A stretch of 43,870 nucleotides of DNA, from NCBI GenBank assembly GCA_900320095.1, contig ONQZ01000022.1:1-43870 (forward strand), written 5' to 3'. Shown here in pieces: positions 32,886-40,999 of the stretch; the first letter of the stretch is position 1, and each line of letters begins with the position of its first letter. Source of the stretch: an uncultured Lentisphaerota bacterium. Its GTDB lineage: Bacteria; Verrucomicrobiota; Lentisphaeria; Victivallales; UBA1829. The notes beneath the pieces are model-generated. The model was not told where the DNA came from and ran no database searches. It saw nothing but the letters and a program-made list of their open reading frames with translations. The position numbers and the translations under genes are program-made.

Positions 32886-34942
32886 TTGGCGACGCTCTCG
32901 TCGATCTTCTTCTTGATCGTCTCGAAAGCGGCCTGGTTCTGGAGCTGTTCGAGCGTGTTCAGGGCGTTTCTGAACTTGGTGCGCTCGACGACTTCGTCGC
33001 CGATGGTCACGCAGATCGTGCCGTCCTGTTCGGGGCGGGACGAGAACGCGGCGTCCATGTCGACCTTGTCCGTGTAGTTCTTGCTGCGGACGTATTCGGA
33101 GATCATGCCGATCAGGAGCTGGCCGGGGCAGTTGTCCTGCTTGGCGCAGATGGTGACGGTGATCATGAAGCGGTTCGGAGCGGTGCCGCGCATGATCGGG
33201 ATCTTGGCGTCGAAGATCTGGCTGCGGTTCTGGTAGACCGTGTGCAGCAGGTGATGCGCCTCGTGGGAGCCGGGCTGGCCGCCGATGTGCTGCTTGTAGC
33301 ACTGGTCGACCAGGAAGTTGTCCTGGCACTTCTGGACCTGCTGGGACTTGTCGGCCGCGTAGAGGCCCTGCTGGCGCTGGACGCGGATCGCGTTGGTGAC
33401 GCCGATGGGCTGGCCGCCGCCGGAGATGCAGCCGCCGGGGCACGCCATGACTTCGACGAAGTCGTAGTGCGCCTTGCCGGAGCGGACGTCGTTGATGAGG
33501 CGCTTGGCGTTGGCGAGGCCGTGGACGACCGCCACGCGGATCTCTCTGCCGGCCGCGGTCACGGTGGCTTCTTTGACGGTCTTCATGCCGCGGACTTCCT
33601 TGAAGTCGACGGAGGCGAGCGGCTTGTTGTCGAGCTTTTCGACCGCGTAGCGGAGGGCGGCTTCCATGACGCCGCCGGACGCGCCGAAGATCACGCCGCC
33701 GCCGGTGGCGAATCCCATGGGCATGTCGAACGCCTCGGGCTGGAGCTCGTTGAGCTTGATGCCCATGGAGTTGATCATGCGCTGGACTTCGCTGGTGGTC
33801 ACGACGATGTCGACTTCCGGCTTGCCGTCGACGGCGAACTTCGGAAGCTGGGCTTCGAACTTCTTCGCCGTGCAGGGCATGATGGAGACGACCACGAGGT
33901 CCTCGCGCTTGCAGCCGAGCTGCTCGGGCAGGATCTTCTTGGCGATGGAGCCGAACATGGCCTGCGGGGAACGGCAGCTGGAGATGTGGGGGATCATTTC
34001 GGGGTAGTAGATCTCAGCGAACTTGACCCAGGCGGGGCAGCAGCTGGTGAACATCGGGAGCGTGCCGCCGTGGGCGATGCGGTCGATGAGCTCGGTGGCT
34101 TCCTCGAAGATGGTCATGTCGGCGGAGAAGCTGGTGTCGTAGACGTGCTTGAAGCCCATGAGCTTCAGGGCGGCAACGAGCTTGCCGGCCACGTTCTCGC
34201 CCGGCTTCGCGCCGAAGTATTCGCCCAGCGCCACGCGGACGGCCGGGGCGATCTGCACCACGACGGTCTTGCTGGTGTCATACAACGCGTCCCACACACG
34301 GTTGCGGTCCTGCTTCGGCACGATCGCGCCGGTCGGGCAGACGGCGGCGCACTGGCCGCAGTTCACGCACTCGACGGTGCCGAGGGAAGCGCCGAAGGCC
34401 GGGGCCACGCGGGCGTTGGAGCCGCGGTTGGAGAAGTCGATCGCGCCGATGCCCTGAATTTCGGAGCAGACGCGCACGCAGTCGCCGCAGAGCACGCACT
34501 TGTTCGGGTCGCGGACGAGCGACGGGGAGGAGAAGTCGATCGGGTCGTCCTTCTTCACGGATTTGAAGCGGATGTCCTGGACGCCGAGCTGGTAGGCGAT
34601 GCGCTGCAGCGTGCAGTTCTCGTTGCGGGCGCAGGTCGGGCATTCGCGGTTGTGGTTGGCGAGCAGGAGTTCCACGCTGATCTTGCGCATGTCGCGGATT
34701 TCCTTGGTGTCCGTGTGGACGACCATGCCGGGCGCGGGGGCGGTGGAGCAGGACGCCATGATGCCCTTGCCCTCGACGAGGACGAGGCAGAGGCGGCACG
34801 CGCCGTAGATGCTCAGTTCGGAGTGGTAGCAGAAGGTCGGGATCTCGATCCCGGCTTTACGGATGACTTCCAGGAGGTTGCGCTCGTCGGTGAACGTGAC
34901 TTCCCGTCCGTTGACGGTCAATGTTTTAACGGTATCGGCCAT
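32876..34942 (-). CDS. hydA: [FeFe] hydrogenase catalytic subunit HydA of a bifurcating complex
   Basis: This 688-residue protein carries an N-terminal [2Fe-2S] domain (C38, C49, C52, C65) and a His-Cys3 [4Fe-4S] motif (H97, C101, C104, C110). Two [4Fe-4S] motifs follow (C149/152/155/159 and C192/195/198/202), then the H-cluster domain. H-cluster motifs are L1 TSCCPAW (299-305), L2 MPCTAKK (356-362) and L3 MACPGGC (499-505), all intact, so it should be catalytic. Residues about 525-572 form the small-subunit-like domain. Residues about 580-688 are an extension not typical of HndD-type proteins. With HydB and HydC it couples NADH and ferredoxin to H2. The gene is 21 bp after hydB. Confidence 0.95.
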   Translation of the reverse strand: MADTVKTLTVNGREVTFTDERNLLEVIRKAGIEIPTFCYHSELSIYGACRLCLVLVEGKGIMASCSTAPAPGMVVHTDTKEIRDMRKISVELLLANHNRECPTCARNENCTLQRIAYQLGVQDIRFKSVKKDDPIDFSSPSLVRDPNKCVLCGDCVRVCSEIQGIGAIDFSNRGSNARVAPAFGASLGTVECVNCGQCAAVCPTGAIVPKQDRNRVWDALYDTSKTVVVQIAPAVRVALGEYFGAKPGENVAGKLVAALKLMGFKHVYDTSFSADMTIFEEATELIDRIAHGGTLPMFTSCCPAWVKFAEIYYPEMIPHISSCRSPQAMFGSIAKKILPEQLGCKREDLVVVSIMPCTAKKFEAQLPKFAVDGKPEVDIVVTTSEVQRMINSMGIKLNELQPEAFDMPMGFATGGGVIFGASGGVMEAALRYAVEKLDNKPLASVDFKEVRGMKTVKEATVTAAGREIRVAVVHGLANAKRLINDVRSGKAHYDFVEVMACPGGCISGGGQPIGVTNAIRVQRQQGLYAADKSQQVQKCQDNFLVDQCYKQHIGGQPGSHEAHHLLHTVYQNRSQIFDAKIPIMRGTAPNRFMITVTICAKQDNCPGQLLIGMISEYVRSKNYTDKVDMDAAFSSRPEQDGTICVTIGDEVVERTKFRNALNTLEQLQNQAAFETIKKKIDESVAKLG

Positions 34943-34963
34943 GATGAATGATCCTTATAGTTT

Positions 34964-36874
34964 TCAGATTCCCTTGACTGCGCCGAACTTGCACGCGGCC
35001 TTGCACGCGCCGCACTTGATGCATTTTTCGGGGTCGATGCTGTGCGCTTCCTTCACCTTGCCGGTGATCGCGCCGACGGGGCACTTGCGGGCGCAGGCCG
35101 TGCAGCCTTTGCACTTCGCGGGGTCGATCTCGGGACGGGCGAGCGCCTTGCATTCGCCGGTCGGGCAGATCTTGCGGAACACGTGGTCTTCGTACTCCTT
35201 GCGGAAATAGCGCAGGGTGGAGAGGACCGGGTTCGGGGCGGTCTTGCCGAGGCCGCAGAGGGAGCCGAGCTGGACGGCTTTCGCGGTCTTCTCGAGGAGG
35301 TCGAGCGTCTCGGCCGTGGCGCGGCCCTCGATGATGTCGTCGAGCAGCGCGAGCATCTGCTTCGTGCCTTCGCGGCACGGCACGCACTTGCCGCAGGATT
35401 CGTTCTGCGTGAACTGCATGAAGAACCGCGCGATGCGGACCATGCAGGTCTGCTTGTTCATGACAACGAGTCCGCCGGAGCCGACCATCGCGCCCGCGCT
35501 CTTCAGGGAGTCGAAGTCGAGCGGGAGGTCGAGGAGGTCGGGGACCAGGCAGCCGCCGGACGGGCCGCCGATCTGCACGGACTTGAAGTCCTCGCCGGTC
35601 ACCTTGCCGGTGTTGTCCGTCACGCCGCCGCCGATGTTGTACACGATCTCGCGGAGGGTGGTGCCGAACGGGACTTCGATGAGACCGGTGTTCGCGACGT
35701 GGCCGGTGAGGGCGAACGTCTTCGTGCCGGGGGAGTTCTGGGGGCCGACTTCGCGGTACTTCGCCGCGCCGTTGCGGATGATGTACGCCACGGAGGCGAG
35801 CGTTTCCACGTTGTTGATCACGGTCGGCTTGCCGTAAAGGCCCTTCTGCGCCGGGAACGGCGGCTTCGGCATCGGCATGCCGCGCTTGCCTTCCACGGAA
35901 GCGATCAGAGCGGTCTCTTCGCCGCAGACGAATGCGCCCGCGCCTTCCATCACGCGGATCGTGAAGCTGAAGTCGGTGCCGAAAAGGTTCTTGCCGAGCA
36001 GGCCGTACTCCTCCGCGTCGGCGATCGCCTTGCGGATGCGTTCGACGGCGAGCGGATATTCGGCGCGGACGTACACGACGCCTTCGTCGGCGCCGATCGC
36101 GCGTCCGGCGATCATCATGCCTTCGAGCACGGCGTGGGGGTTGCCTTCCATGACGGAGCGGTCCATGAACGCGCCCGGGTCGCCTTCGTCACCGTTGCAG
36201 ATGACGTATTTCTTGTCGTTCTGGGAAGCGAGCGTGAATTTCCATTTGAGGCCGGTCGGGAAGCCGCCGCCGCCGCGTCCGCGGAGTCCGGCGTCGATCA
36301 TGGTCTGGCAGACCTGTTCCGGGGTCATTTCGGTGATGGCCTTGCGCGCGCCGACGTAGCCGTCGCGGGCGATGTATTCTTCGACGTCGTCCGGCTCAAT
36401 CATGTAGTTGGCCAGCACGACGCGGGTCTGACGGGCGTAGAACGCGATCTCGTCCTCGTGGCGGCAGGCCTTGCCGCTGACGGGGTCGACGTAGACCAGC
36501 CGATCGATGATCTCGCCGCCGATCAGCGTCACATGGACGATTTCGGCCGCGTCTTCGGGTTTCACGTGGCAGTAGAAGATTCCTTCGGGTTCGATGCGGA
36601 GGATCGGGCCCATCTGGCAGAATCCCTGGCAGCCGGACTTGGAGAAATAGGTGATGCCCTCGTTCTTGGAGCAGTCGTGGCGGTCAAGGATGACTTCGAT
36701 GTGTTCGCCGGCCTTTTCGAGCTCGGCGCAGATGGCGTCGCGGACCTTCATAGAACCGTTGGCGATGCAGCCGGTACCACCGCAGATGATGATGCGGCGT
36801 TTGAGCTTGTCGACGACTTTTTTGTAGTTCGCGGCGATCTCTTCCAGATTCGGCGTTTTGATTTCGGTGCTCAT
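34964..36874 (-). CDS. hydB: NADH-binding subunit HydB (NuoF-like) of the hydrogenase
   Basis: This 636-residue protein has an N-terminal thioredoxin-like [2Fe-2S] domain (C31, C36, C82, C86). A NuoF-type FMN/NADH domain follows, with GLRGRGGGGFPTGLKWKF and ICNGDEGDPGAFMDR, then an SLBB domain. It also has an ESCGKCVPCREGTKQ [4Fe-4S] site and two C-terminal [4Fe-4S] motifs (CKGCTACARKCP, CIKCGACKAAC). It oxidises or reduces NAD(H) and passes electrons to HydA. Its start shares an ATGA overlap with the hydC stop. Confidence 0.95.
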   Translation of the reverse strand: MSTEIKTPNLEEIAANYKKVVDKLKRRIIICGGTGCIANGSMKVRDAICAELEKAGEHIEVILDRHDCSKNEGITYFSKSGCQGFCQMGPILRIEPEGIFYCHVKPEDAAEIVHVTLIGGEIIDRLVYVDPVSGKACRHEDEIAFYARQTRVVLANYMIEPDDVEEYIARDGYVGARKAITEMTPEQVCQTMIDAGLRGRGGGGFPTGLKWKFTLASQNDKKYVICNGDEGDPGAFMDRSVMEGNPHAVLEGMMIAGRAIGADEGVVYVRAEYPLAVERIRKAIADAEEYGLLGKNLFGTDFSFTIRVMEGAGAFVCGEETALIASVEGKRGMPMPKPPFPAQKGLYGKPTVINNVETLASVAYIIRNGAAKYREVGPQNSPGTKTFALTGHVANTGLIEVPFGTTLREIVYNIGGGVTDNTGKVTGEDFKSVQIGGPSGGCLVPDLLDLPLDFDSLKSAGAMVGSGGLVVMNKQTCMVRIARFFMQFTQNESCGKCVPCREGTKQMLALLDDIIEGRATAETLDLLEKTAKAVQLGSLCGLGKTAPNPVLSTLRYFRKEYEDHVFRKICPTGECKALARPEIDPAKCKGCTACARKCPVGAITGKVKEAHSIDPEKCIKCGACKAACKFGAVKGI

Positions 36875-37425
36875 CGTATGTGATTCCCTTCGTTACTTGT
36901 TTTCGGATTCCGCGGCGGCGGCTTCGGCGCGGCGGCCGTGATCTCGTCGATAATCTTCTCGACCTGTTCCGGGGTGGCCTGGCCGTGTACTTCGCCGTCG
37001 ACGACGATCACGGGGGCGAGACCGCATGCGCCGAGGCAGTTCACGATTTCAACCGTGAAAAGGAGGTCGTCGGTGGTGCGCTTCTCATCACTGAGGCCGA
37101 GTTTCTTGTAGATGGCTTCGAGGAGCCCCATGGACTTCTTCACGTGGCAGGCGGTGCCGTCGCAGAGGCGGAAGATGTGCTTTCCCTTGGGGTTCAGGGA
37201 GAAGTGAGCGTAGAACGTCGCCACGCCGTACACATGCGCCACAGGCACGTCGAGCGACGTGGCCACATAGCTGATGACGTCCTTCGAGAGGTACTTGTAG
37301 ACTTCCTGCACCTCCTGAAGGATCGGGATGAGCCGGGAGGGGTCGTTCCCGTTCTTTTCGAGAATCTCGTTGACCGCCGCGAGGTGATGCACCATCGCGC
37401 GCGTCTTTTCCAGGGTTTCCTGCAT
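36871..37425 (-). CDS. hydC: [2Fe-2S] subunit HydC (NuoE-like) of the hydrogenase
   Basis: This 184-residue protein has a helical N-terminal part (LIPILQEVQEVYKYLSKDVISYVATSL) and a thioredoxin-like fold with cysteines in CDGTACHVKKS and NCLGACGLAPV holding a [2Fe-2S] cluster. A C-terminal Pro-rich tail follows. ATG 37425 is used because GGAG is 6 nt upstream; an in-frame ATG at 37437 has no good site. It bridges HydB in NuoE/NuoF-like modules. Confidence 0.94.
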   Translation of the reverse strand: MQETLEKTRAMVHHLAAVNEILEKNGNDPSRLIPILQEVQEVYKYLSKDVISYVATSLDVPVAHVYGVATFYAHFSLNPKGKHIFRLCDGTACHVKKSMGLLEAIYKKLGLSDEKRTTDDLLFTVEIVNCLGACGLAPVIVVDGEVHGQATPEQVEKIIDEITAAAPKPPPRNPKTSNEGNHIR

Positions 37426-37478
37426 AGGTTTCTCCATGGGGTTGATGTGGGTATTGGGGTTTTATTTCAGGTTGAATG

Positions 37479-38663
37479 TCAGACGTATTTGATGACGACT
37501 TTCTTCAGATACTGGGTTTCGAGCGTATGCGCCAGGCGCTGCACGATGTTCCGGCGCAGCTCCAGGTCGTGCGGCAGGTTCGGGTCCTGGTGCGCCTCGT
37601 TGATGCGCGTCCCGACCAGGAACGTAATCACGTCGTTGCGGAGCATCAAGCGGGTCAGCAGGCCGGCGGGATCGTTGTGGCGTCCGCCGTCGACTTCCTC
37701 CAGGTAGGTCGCGGCCTTCGAGAGCGTGAAGATGCCCTCGGTCACGAGGTTGACGCCGTCCATGGTCGACATCGGCGGCATGTCCGGGGAGATGCTCGAC
37801 AGGTCCATTTTCAGTTCGCGGCCGAGCTCGCGCGACACGATCTCCGCGCTGGTGCCGCCGCAGATCGCCTTGTCGCCCACGAAATTCTTCAGGAACGACG
37901 CGCACTCGGCGTCGCGGGCGGCGTCGTACGGAGGCCCGGTGAAGAGCAGCATCTCGCGCGGATTGCGGAAATACAGCGCGGCGCAGGTCATGTCGTCCTT
38001 GTTGATGTTGTGCGGCTCCTTGCTGATCGCCTCGGCGATCACGTGCTCCGCCACCTCGTAGGAGGACACGTCCAGGCTGTTGCTCAGGTAGTCCACGAGG
38101 TAATCGGACACGCCGCTTTCGCGCCAGCCGAGCGGGAGCTCGTCCGAGCCGATCGCGGCCTGCGTGACGCCGTCAGAGAAGAAGACGATACGGTCCCACA
38201 TATCGACTTTGAAGTGGTACACGCGCATGCTGCGGTTGTCGTATTTGGACGGGTTCAGCTCGTCGTACGGCACGGAGACGACCTTGTCGTCGCGGAGCAG
38301 CACGAACGCCGGATTGCCCATTTCGATGATGCGGACGTTGCCGTCCGGCCAGGCGTTCAGGATCGTGAACGTGGCGTAGCTGATCTTGCGGACCTGGCAG
38401 ATCGGGAGGGCGTCCATCATGATCTCGGCGGCGTGCAGGATGCCGCGAGGGCCGGTGAGCTCGTTGGCGAATTTCAGCGCCATCGTCGCGGTCATGGAGG
38501 CGAGGATGTTCGCCTTCACGCCGCTGCCCAGGCCGTCCGACAGCACGGCCACCACGCGCGAATCCTCCATATTCTTGATGAACTTGAAGGCGTCGCCGCA
38601 GATGTCCTCGCCGTGCTTGCGGCACTGGCTGAATCCGAGGTCTATGAAGAATGGTTCGCTCAT
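37479..38663 (-). CDS. SpoIIE/PP2C-type serine phosphatase of the hydrogenase operon
   Basis: This 394-residue protein has a PP2C-like domain (about residues 1-250). Metal-binding aspartates occur in GDAFKFI and VVAVLSDGLGSGVKAN, and later in RIVFFSDGVTQ and NKDDMTCAALYF. A second domain of about 140 residues follows, with ICGGTSAEIVSRELGREL, GVNLVTEGIFTLSKA and FLVGTRINEAHQDPNLP. I recall the same arrangement beside group C [FeFe] hydrogenases of Clostridia. It probably dephosphorylates a regulator, but the substrate is unknown. It sits between the sensory-type hydrogenase gene (18-bp gap) and hydC (53-bp gap). Confidence 0.85.
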   Translation of the reverse strand: MSEPFFIDLGFSQCRKHGEDICGDAFKFIKNMEDSRVVAVLSDGLGSGVKANILASMTATMALKFANELTGPRGILHAAEIMMDALPICQVRKISYATFTILNAWPDGNVRIIEMGNPAFVLLRDDKVVSVPYDELNPSKYDNRSMRVYHFKVDMWDRIVFFSDGVTQAAIGSDELPLGWRESGVSDYLVDYLSNSLDVSSYEVAEHVIAEAISKEPHNINKDDMTCAALYFRNPREMLLFTGPPYDAARDAECASFLKNFVGDKAICGGTSAEIVSRELGRELKMDLSSISPDMPPMSTMDGVNLVTEGIFTLSKAATYLEEVDGGRHNDPAGLLTRLMLRNDVITFLVGTRINEAHQDPNLPHDLELRRNIVQRLAHTLETQYLKKVVIKYV

Positions 38664-38681
38664 CGTCCCGTCACCCGAAGA

Positions 38682-40421
38682 TCATTTGTATTTCTTCCGG
38701 AACTCGTCGTCGCCCGGCGAATCCGCGTAGTTTTCCGCGATGGACCGCAGCAGGATCTCCGTGTCCGCCATGTGTTCGCCGAGCTTGCACGCGATGTCCT
38801 GCACCGTCGCCAGGTTCTTGCGGATGACTTCGCGCGCCTGGGCGGCGATCTCCTCGCGGCGGAACTCCGTGCGCGTCACGTCGAACATCATCGCGCCGAC
38901 GACCTGTCCGGGGTCGATGTTGAAAATGTAGAGGCTCAGGAGCCGTCCGTTCACGTGGATCGTGTCGCGCGACAGCTCTTCCTTCGTGGTCAGGACCTCG
39001 CGGAAGAGGTCGCTGAAGCTGATGAATGTATCGAGCGCCGCGCCCGCCATGCCGGGCAGCACGTTCCACACGTCGAGCGCCGATTCGCCGCAGAGTTCGG
39101 CGAACCTGTGGTTGGACTCGATGAGCGTGAGGCTCTGGTCGACGATCACGACGGCCGCCGGGATGCAGCGCAGGATGGCGTTGGATTTCTTCTGCGCGAG
39201 CTTGCGCATGTAGGAGACGCACATATTCGGCTCCGCCTTGCCGGCGATCAGCGCCTTGGCGAAGTTGAGGCAGGTGTTGTAGCCGCAGCCGCCGCAGTTC
39301 AGTTCGTCTTCCTTGTCCTTCTTGCCCACGCGGAGCAGCGCCTGGCGGATCTCGTGCAGGGAGACGTCTTTGCCCGGAGCGGGCGTTTCCTGATAGTCCA
39401 GGTCCAGCGCCACTTCCGGCTCGCGGTCGGACACCGTCTCCGGCACGTCCGCCATGCGGAGGATGCGGAGGCGTTCCATGAGGCCCGGTGCGCCGTGTTC
39501 CGTGCCCGGCCCGTGGACGCAGCCGCCCTGGCAGGCGAGCGTCTCGAGGAAGACCGGTTCGCGGACGTCGCGCGGATGAAGCCCCTCAAGCGTGAGGCGG
39601 AGACTGTCGAGCCCGGTCACCGCCACGTATTTCACATGGCCGCAGCCCGGATGCAGTTTGATCGTGTCGTTCATGCCGCCCTCGATCGGGTACAGCGTGC
39701 CTTCGCGCGCGGTCTGCGGCACGAAGGCGTCCGCGTCGGTCGTCTCCACGCGCCACGGGTCGATCTGCATGCTGCGGAACCACTGGCGCAGGCGCGAGAA
39801 CAGCATCGCCAGCGAGATCAGGTCGCCGTGCCGGTCGGATTCGTTCTTCTTCGCGATGCACGGCCCGATGAACACCACCTTCGCGTTTTCGCCGAATTCC
39901 TTCTTCAGGATCTTCGCGTGGGTGAGCGCGGGCGACAGCACCTTCGTGATGCACGGCGCGAATTCGGGCATGTATTTGCAGATGAAATCATCGACCACGG
40001 GGCACGCGGACGAGATCTTGAGTCCGCTCTTGAAATCCTTCAGCTCCAGCGCGAGCGCGTCGGAAACCGCCTGCGCGCCGATCGCGGTCTCGCCGACTCC
40101 GGCGAATCCGAGCTTCTTCAGCGAGGCAATCATGTTCTTCGCGGGGAGCCCCTTGAACTCGCTCACCCACGACGGCGCCAGCGAAACGTAGACCGGATCG
40201 GGACCGAGGATAAGCTGGCGGGCGCGCGTCATGTCGTCGCGGATCTTCTTCGCGTGAACAGGGCAGACCTCAACGCATCCGCCGCACGCGATGCAGAGTT
40301 CCGGCATGACGGAGGCGTGGCCGTCCTCGACCTTGATCGCTTTCACGGGGCAGCGCCGGACGCATTTGAAGCAGTCCTGGCACTCGGCGTCGGCGGTAAA
40401 AACCGGATATCCCTGGTTCAT
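38682..40421 (-). CDS. Group C-like putative sensory [FeFe] hydrogenase with PAS domain
   Basis: This 579-residue protein starts with two [4Fe-4S] motifs (C14/17/20/24, C43/46/49/53) and has an H-cluster domain. The motifs are L1 SSACPVV (137-143), L2 GPCIAKK (186-192) and L3 ACQGGC (296-301). Cluster-ligand cysteines remain, but Ala139 replaces the cysteine that relays protons in catalytic enzymes. A further [4Fe-4S] domain (C376, C379, C384, C401) and a PAS domain (about 410-520) follow, with no kinase domain. This matches the proposed sensory HydS group: slow or absent turnover, signal passed through PAS. The phosphatase gene 18 bp downstream is the likely output. Confidence 0.88.
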   Translation of the reverse strand: MNQGYPVFTADAECQDCFKCVRRCPVKAIKVEDGHASVMPELCIACGGCVEVCPVHAKKIRDDMTRARQLILGPDPVYVSLAPSWVSEFKGLPAKNMIASLKKLGFAGVGETAIGAQAVSDALALELKDFKSGLKISSACPVVDDFICKYMPEFAPCITKVLSPALTHAKILKKEFGENAKVVFIGPCIAKKNESDRHGDLISLAMLFSRLRQWFRSMQIDPWRVETTDADAFVPQTAREGTLYPIEGGMNDTIKLHPGCGHVKYVAVTGLDSLRLTLEGLHPRDVREPVFLETLACQGGCVHGPGTEHGAPGLMERLRILRMADVPETVSDREPEVALDLDYQETPAPGKDVSLHEIRQALLRVGKKDKEDELNCGGCGYNTCLNFAKALIAGKAEPNMCVSYMRKLAQKKSNAILRCIPAAVVIVDQSLTLIESNHRFAELCGESALDVWNVLPGMAGAALDTFISFSDLFREVLTTKEELSRDTIHVNGRLLSLYIFNIDPGQVVGAMMFDVTRTEFRREEIAAQAREVIRKNLATVQDIACKLGEHMADTEILLRSIAENYADSPGDDEFRKKYK

Positions 40422-40436
40422 GGTTCGGTCCTCGGA

Positions 40437-40685
40437 TTATTTATTCGCGAGAAACTCGCGGTTCAGGATGTCGATCAGGGCTTCTTTGCTCACGTGACTG
40501 TAAGTCGTTTCGTCGATGATGAGGTTCGGTCCCTCGGCGCAGAGACCCGCGCAGCAGCGGCCGGACAGAAGCACGTCCGCCTGAAGGTTGTTCGACTTCA
40601 GGAAATCTTCGATCACACGGAGATTCTCCTCGTTGCCGCGGGCGAAGCAGCTGCTGCCCATGCAGATGACGATCTTTCGTTTCAT
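40437..40685 (-). CDS. Thioredoxin-like [2Fe-2S] ferredoxin
   Basis: This 82-residue protein has the four cysteines of thioredoxin-like [2Fe-2S] proteins: CMGSSCFARGNEEN near the N-terminus and SGRCCAGLCAEGPN near residue 45. It resembles the NuoE C-terminal domain and the small ferredoxins beside HydS-type genes. It probably exchanges electrons with the sensory hydrogenase or HydB. ATG 40685 is used because the family start aligns there; an earlier in-frame ATG at 40715 adds residues unlike the family. It is the first gene of the operon. Confidence 0.9.
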   Translation of the reverse strand: MKRKIVICMGSSCFARGNEENLRVIEDFLKSNNLQADVLLSGRCCAGLCAEGPNLIIDETTYSHVSKEALIDILNREFLANK

Positions 40686-40770
40686 AAAACGGCTCCAGGT
40701 ATGCAGTGGAAACAATGTATATGTTGGAAAGGTGACCGAAAACGCACGTCGGGTGCAACGGCGGACGCAT

Positions 40771-40788
40771 TCGATATTTTTTTATCGA
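40771..40788. promoter_or_regulatory. Palindromic operator candidate of the hydrogenase operon
   Basis: TCGATA (40771-40776) and TATCGA (40783-40788) form perfect arms around six T. It covers the expected transcription start, just below two candidate -10 boxes. It is not the standard Rex sequence, although the length and AT-rich centre are similar. Confidence 0.5.
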
Positions 40789-40794
40789 TTATAT

Positions 40795-40823
40795 AATTTA
40801 CCACATTTTCCCTGTTTTTTCAA
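40795..40823 (-). promoter_or_regulatory. Candidate promoter of the hydrogenase operon
   Basis: Minus strand: TTGAAA (40818-40823), 17-bp spacer ending in an extended TGG, TAAATT (40795-40800). A perfect TATAAT lies just downstream at 40788-40793, but it lacks a well-placed -35. The leader would be about 100 nt. Confidence 0.45.
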
Positions 40824-40999
40824 GCCCGTTTCCGGAAAAAACACTTAAAAACTAACGATTTTTCCCGTCTCCGCGTCCCGCCGCGCGATTCCTTTCCGGA
40901 TTCCGGTTCGTTCTGTCTTTTCGCGACGGACAATATCCCGGAAACCGGACCGGGTTCATGCGGACCGGATTCGTTCTGAAACATGGATATCTTAAAAAA

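Larger units (their letters stand above)
40686..40999. other. Hydrogenase operon leader and CDF gene 3' region
   Basis: Bases 40686-40800 are the leader and promoter of the hydrogenase operon. Bases 40801-40999 hold no convincing gene; the open frame at 40852-41103 is Arg/Pro-rich with no recognisable domain and overlaps the CDF gene. A TTTCCGGAAA palindrome lies at about 40830-40839. No clear terminator for the CDF gene is visible. Confidence 0.5.

Noticed and set aside
37476..40796. A 1106-codon open frame on the plus strand across the hydrogenase operon
   Set aside because: It is antisense to several well-supported Fe-S protein genes, is rich in Arg/His/Asp/Val in a shadow-like pattern and matches no family. 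High GC leaves the opposite strand open.
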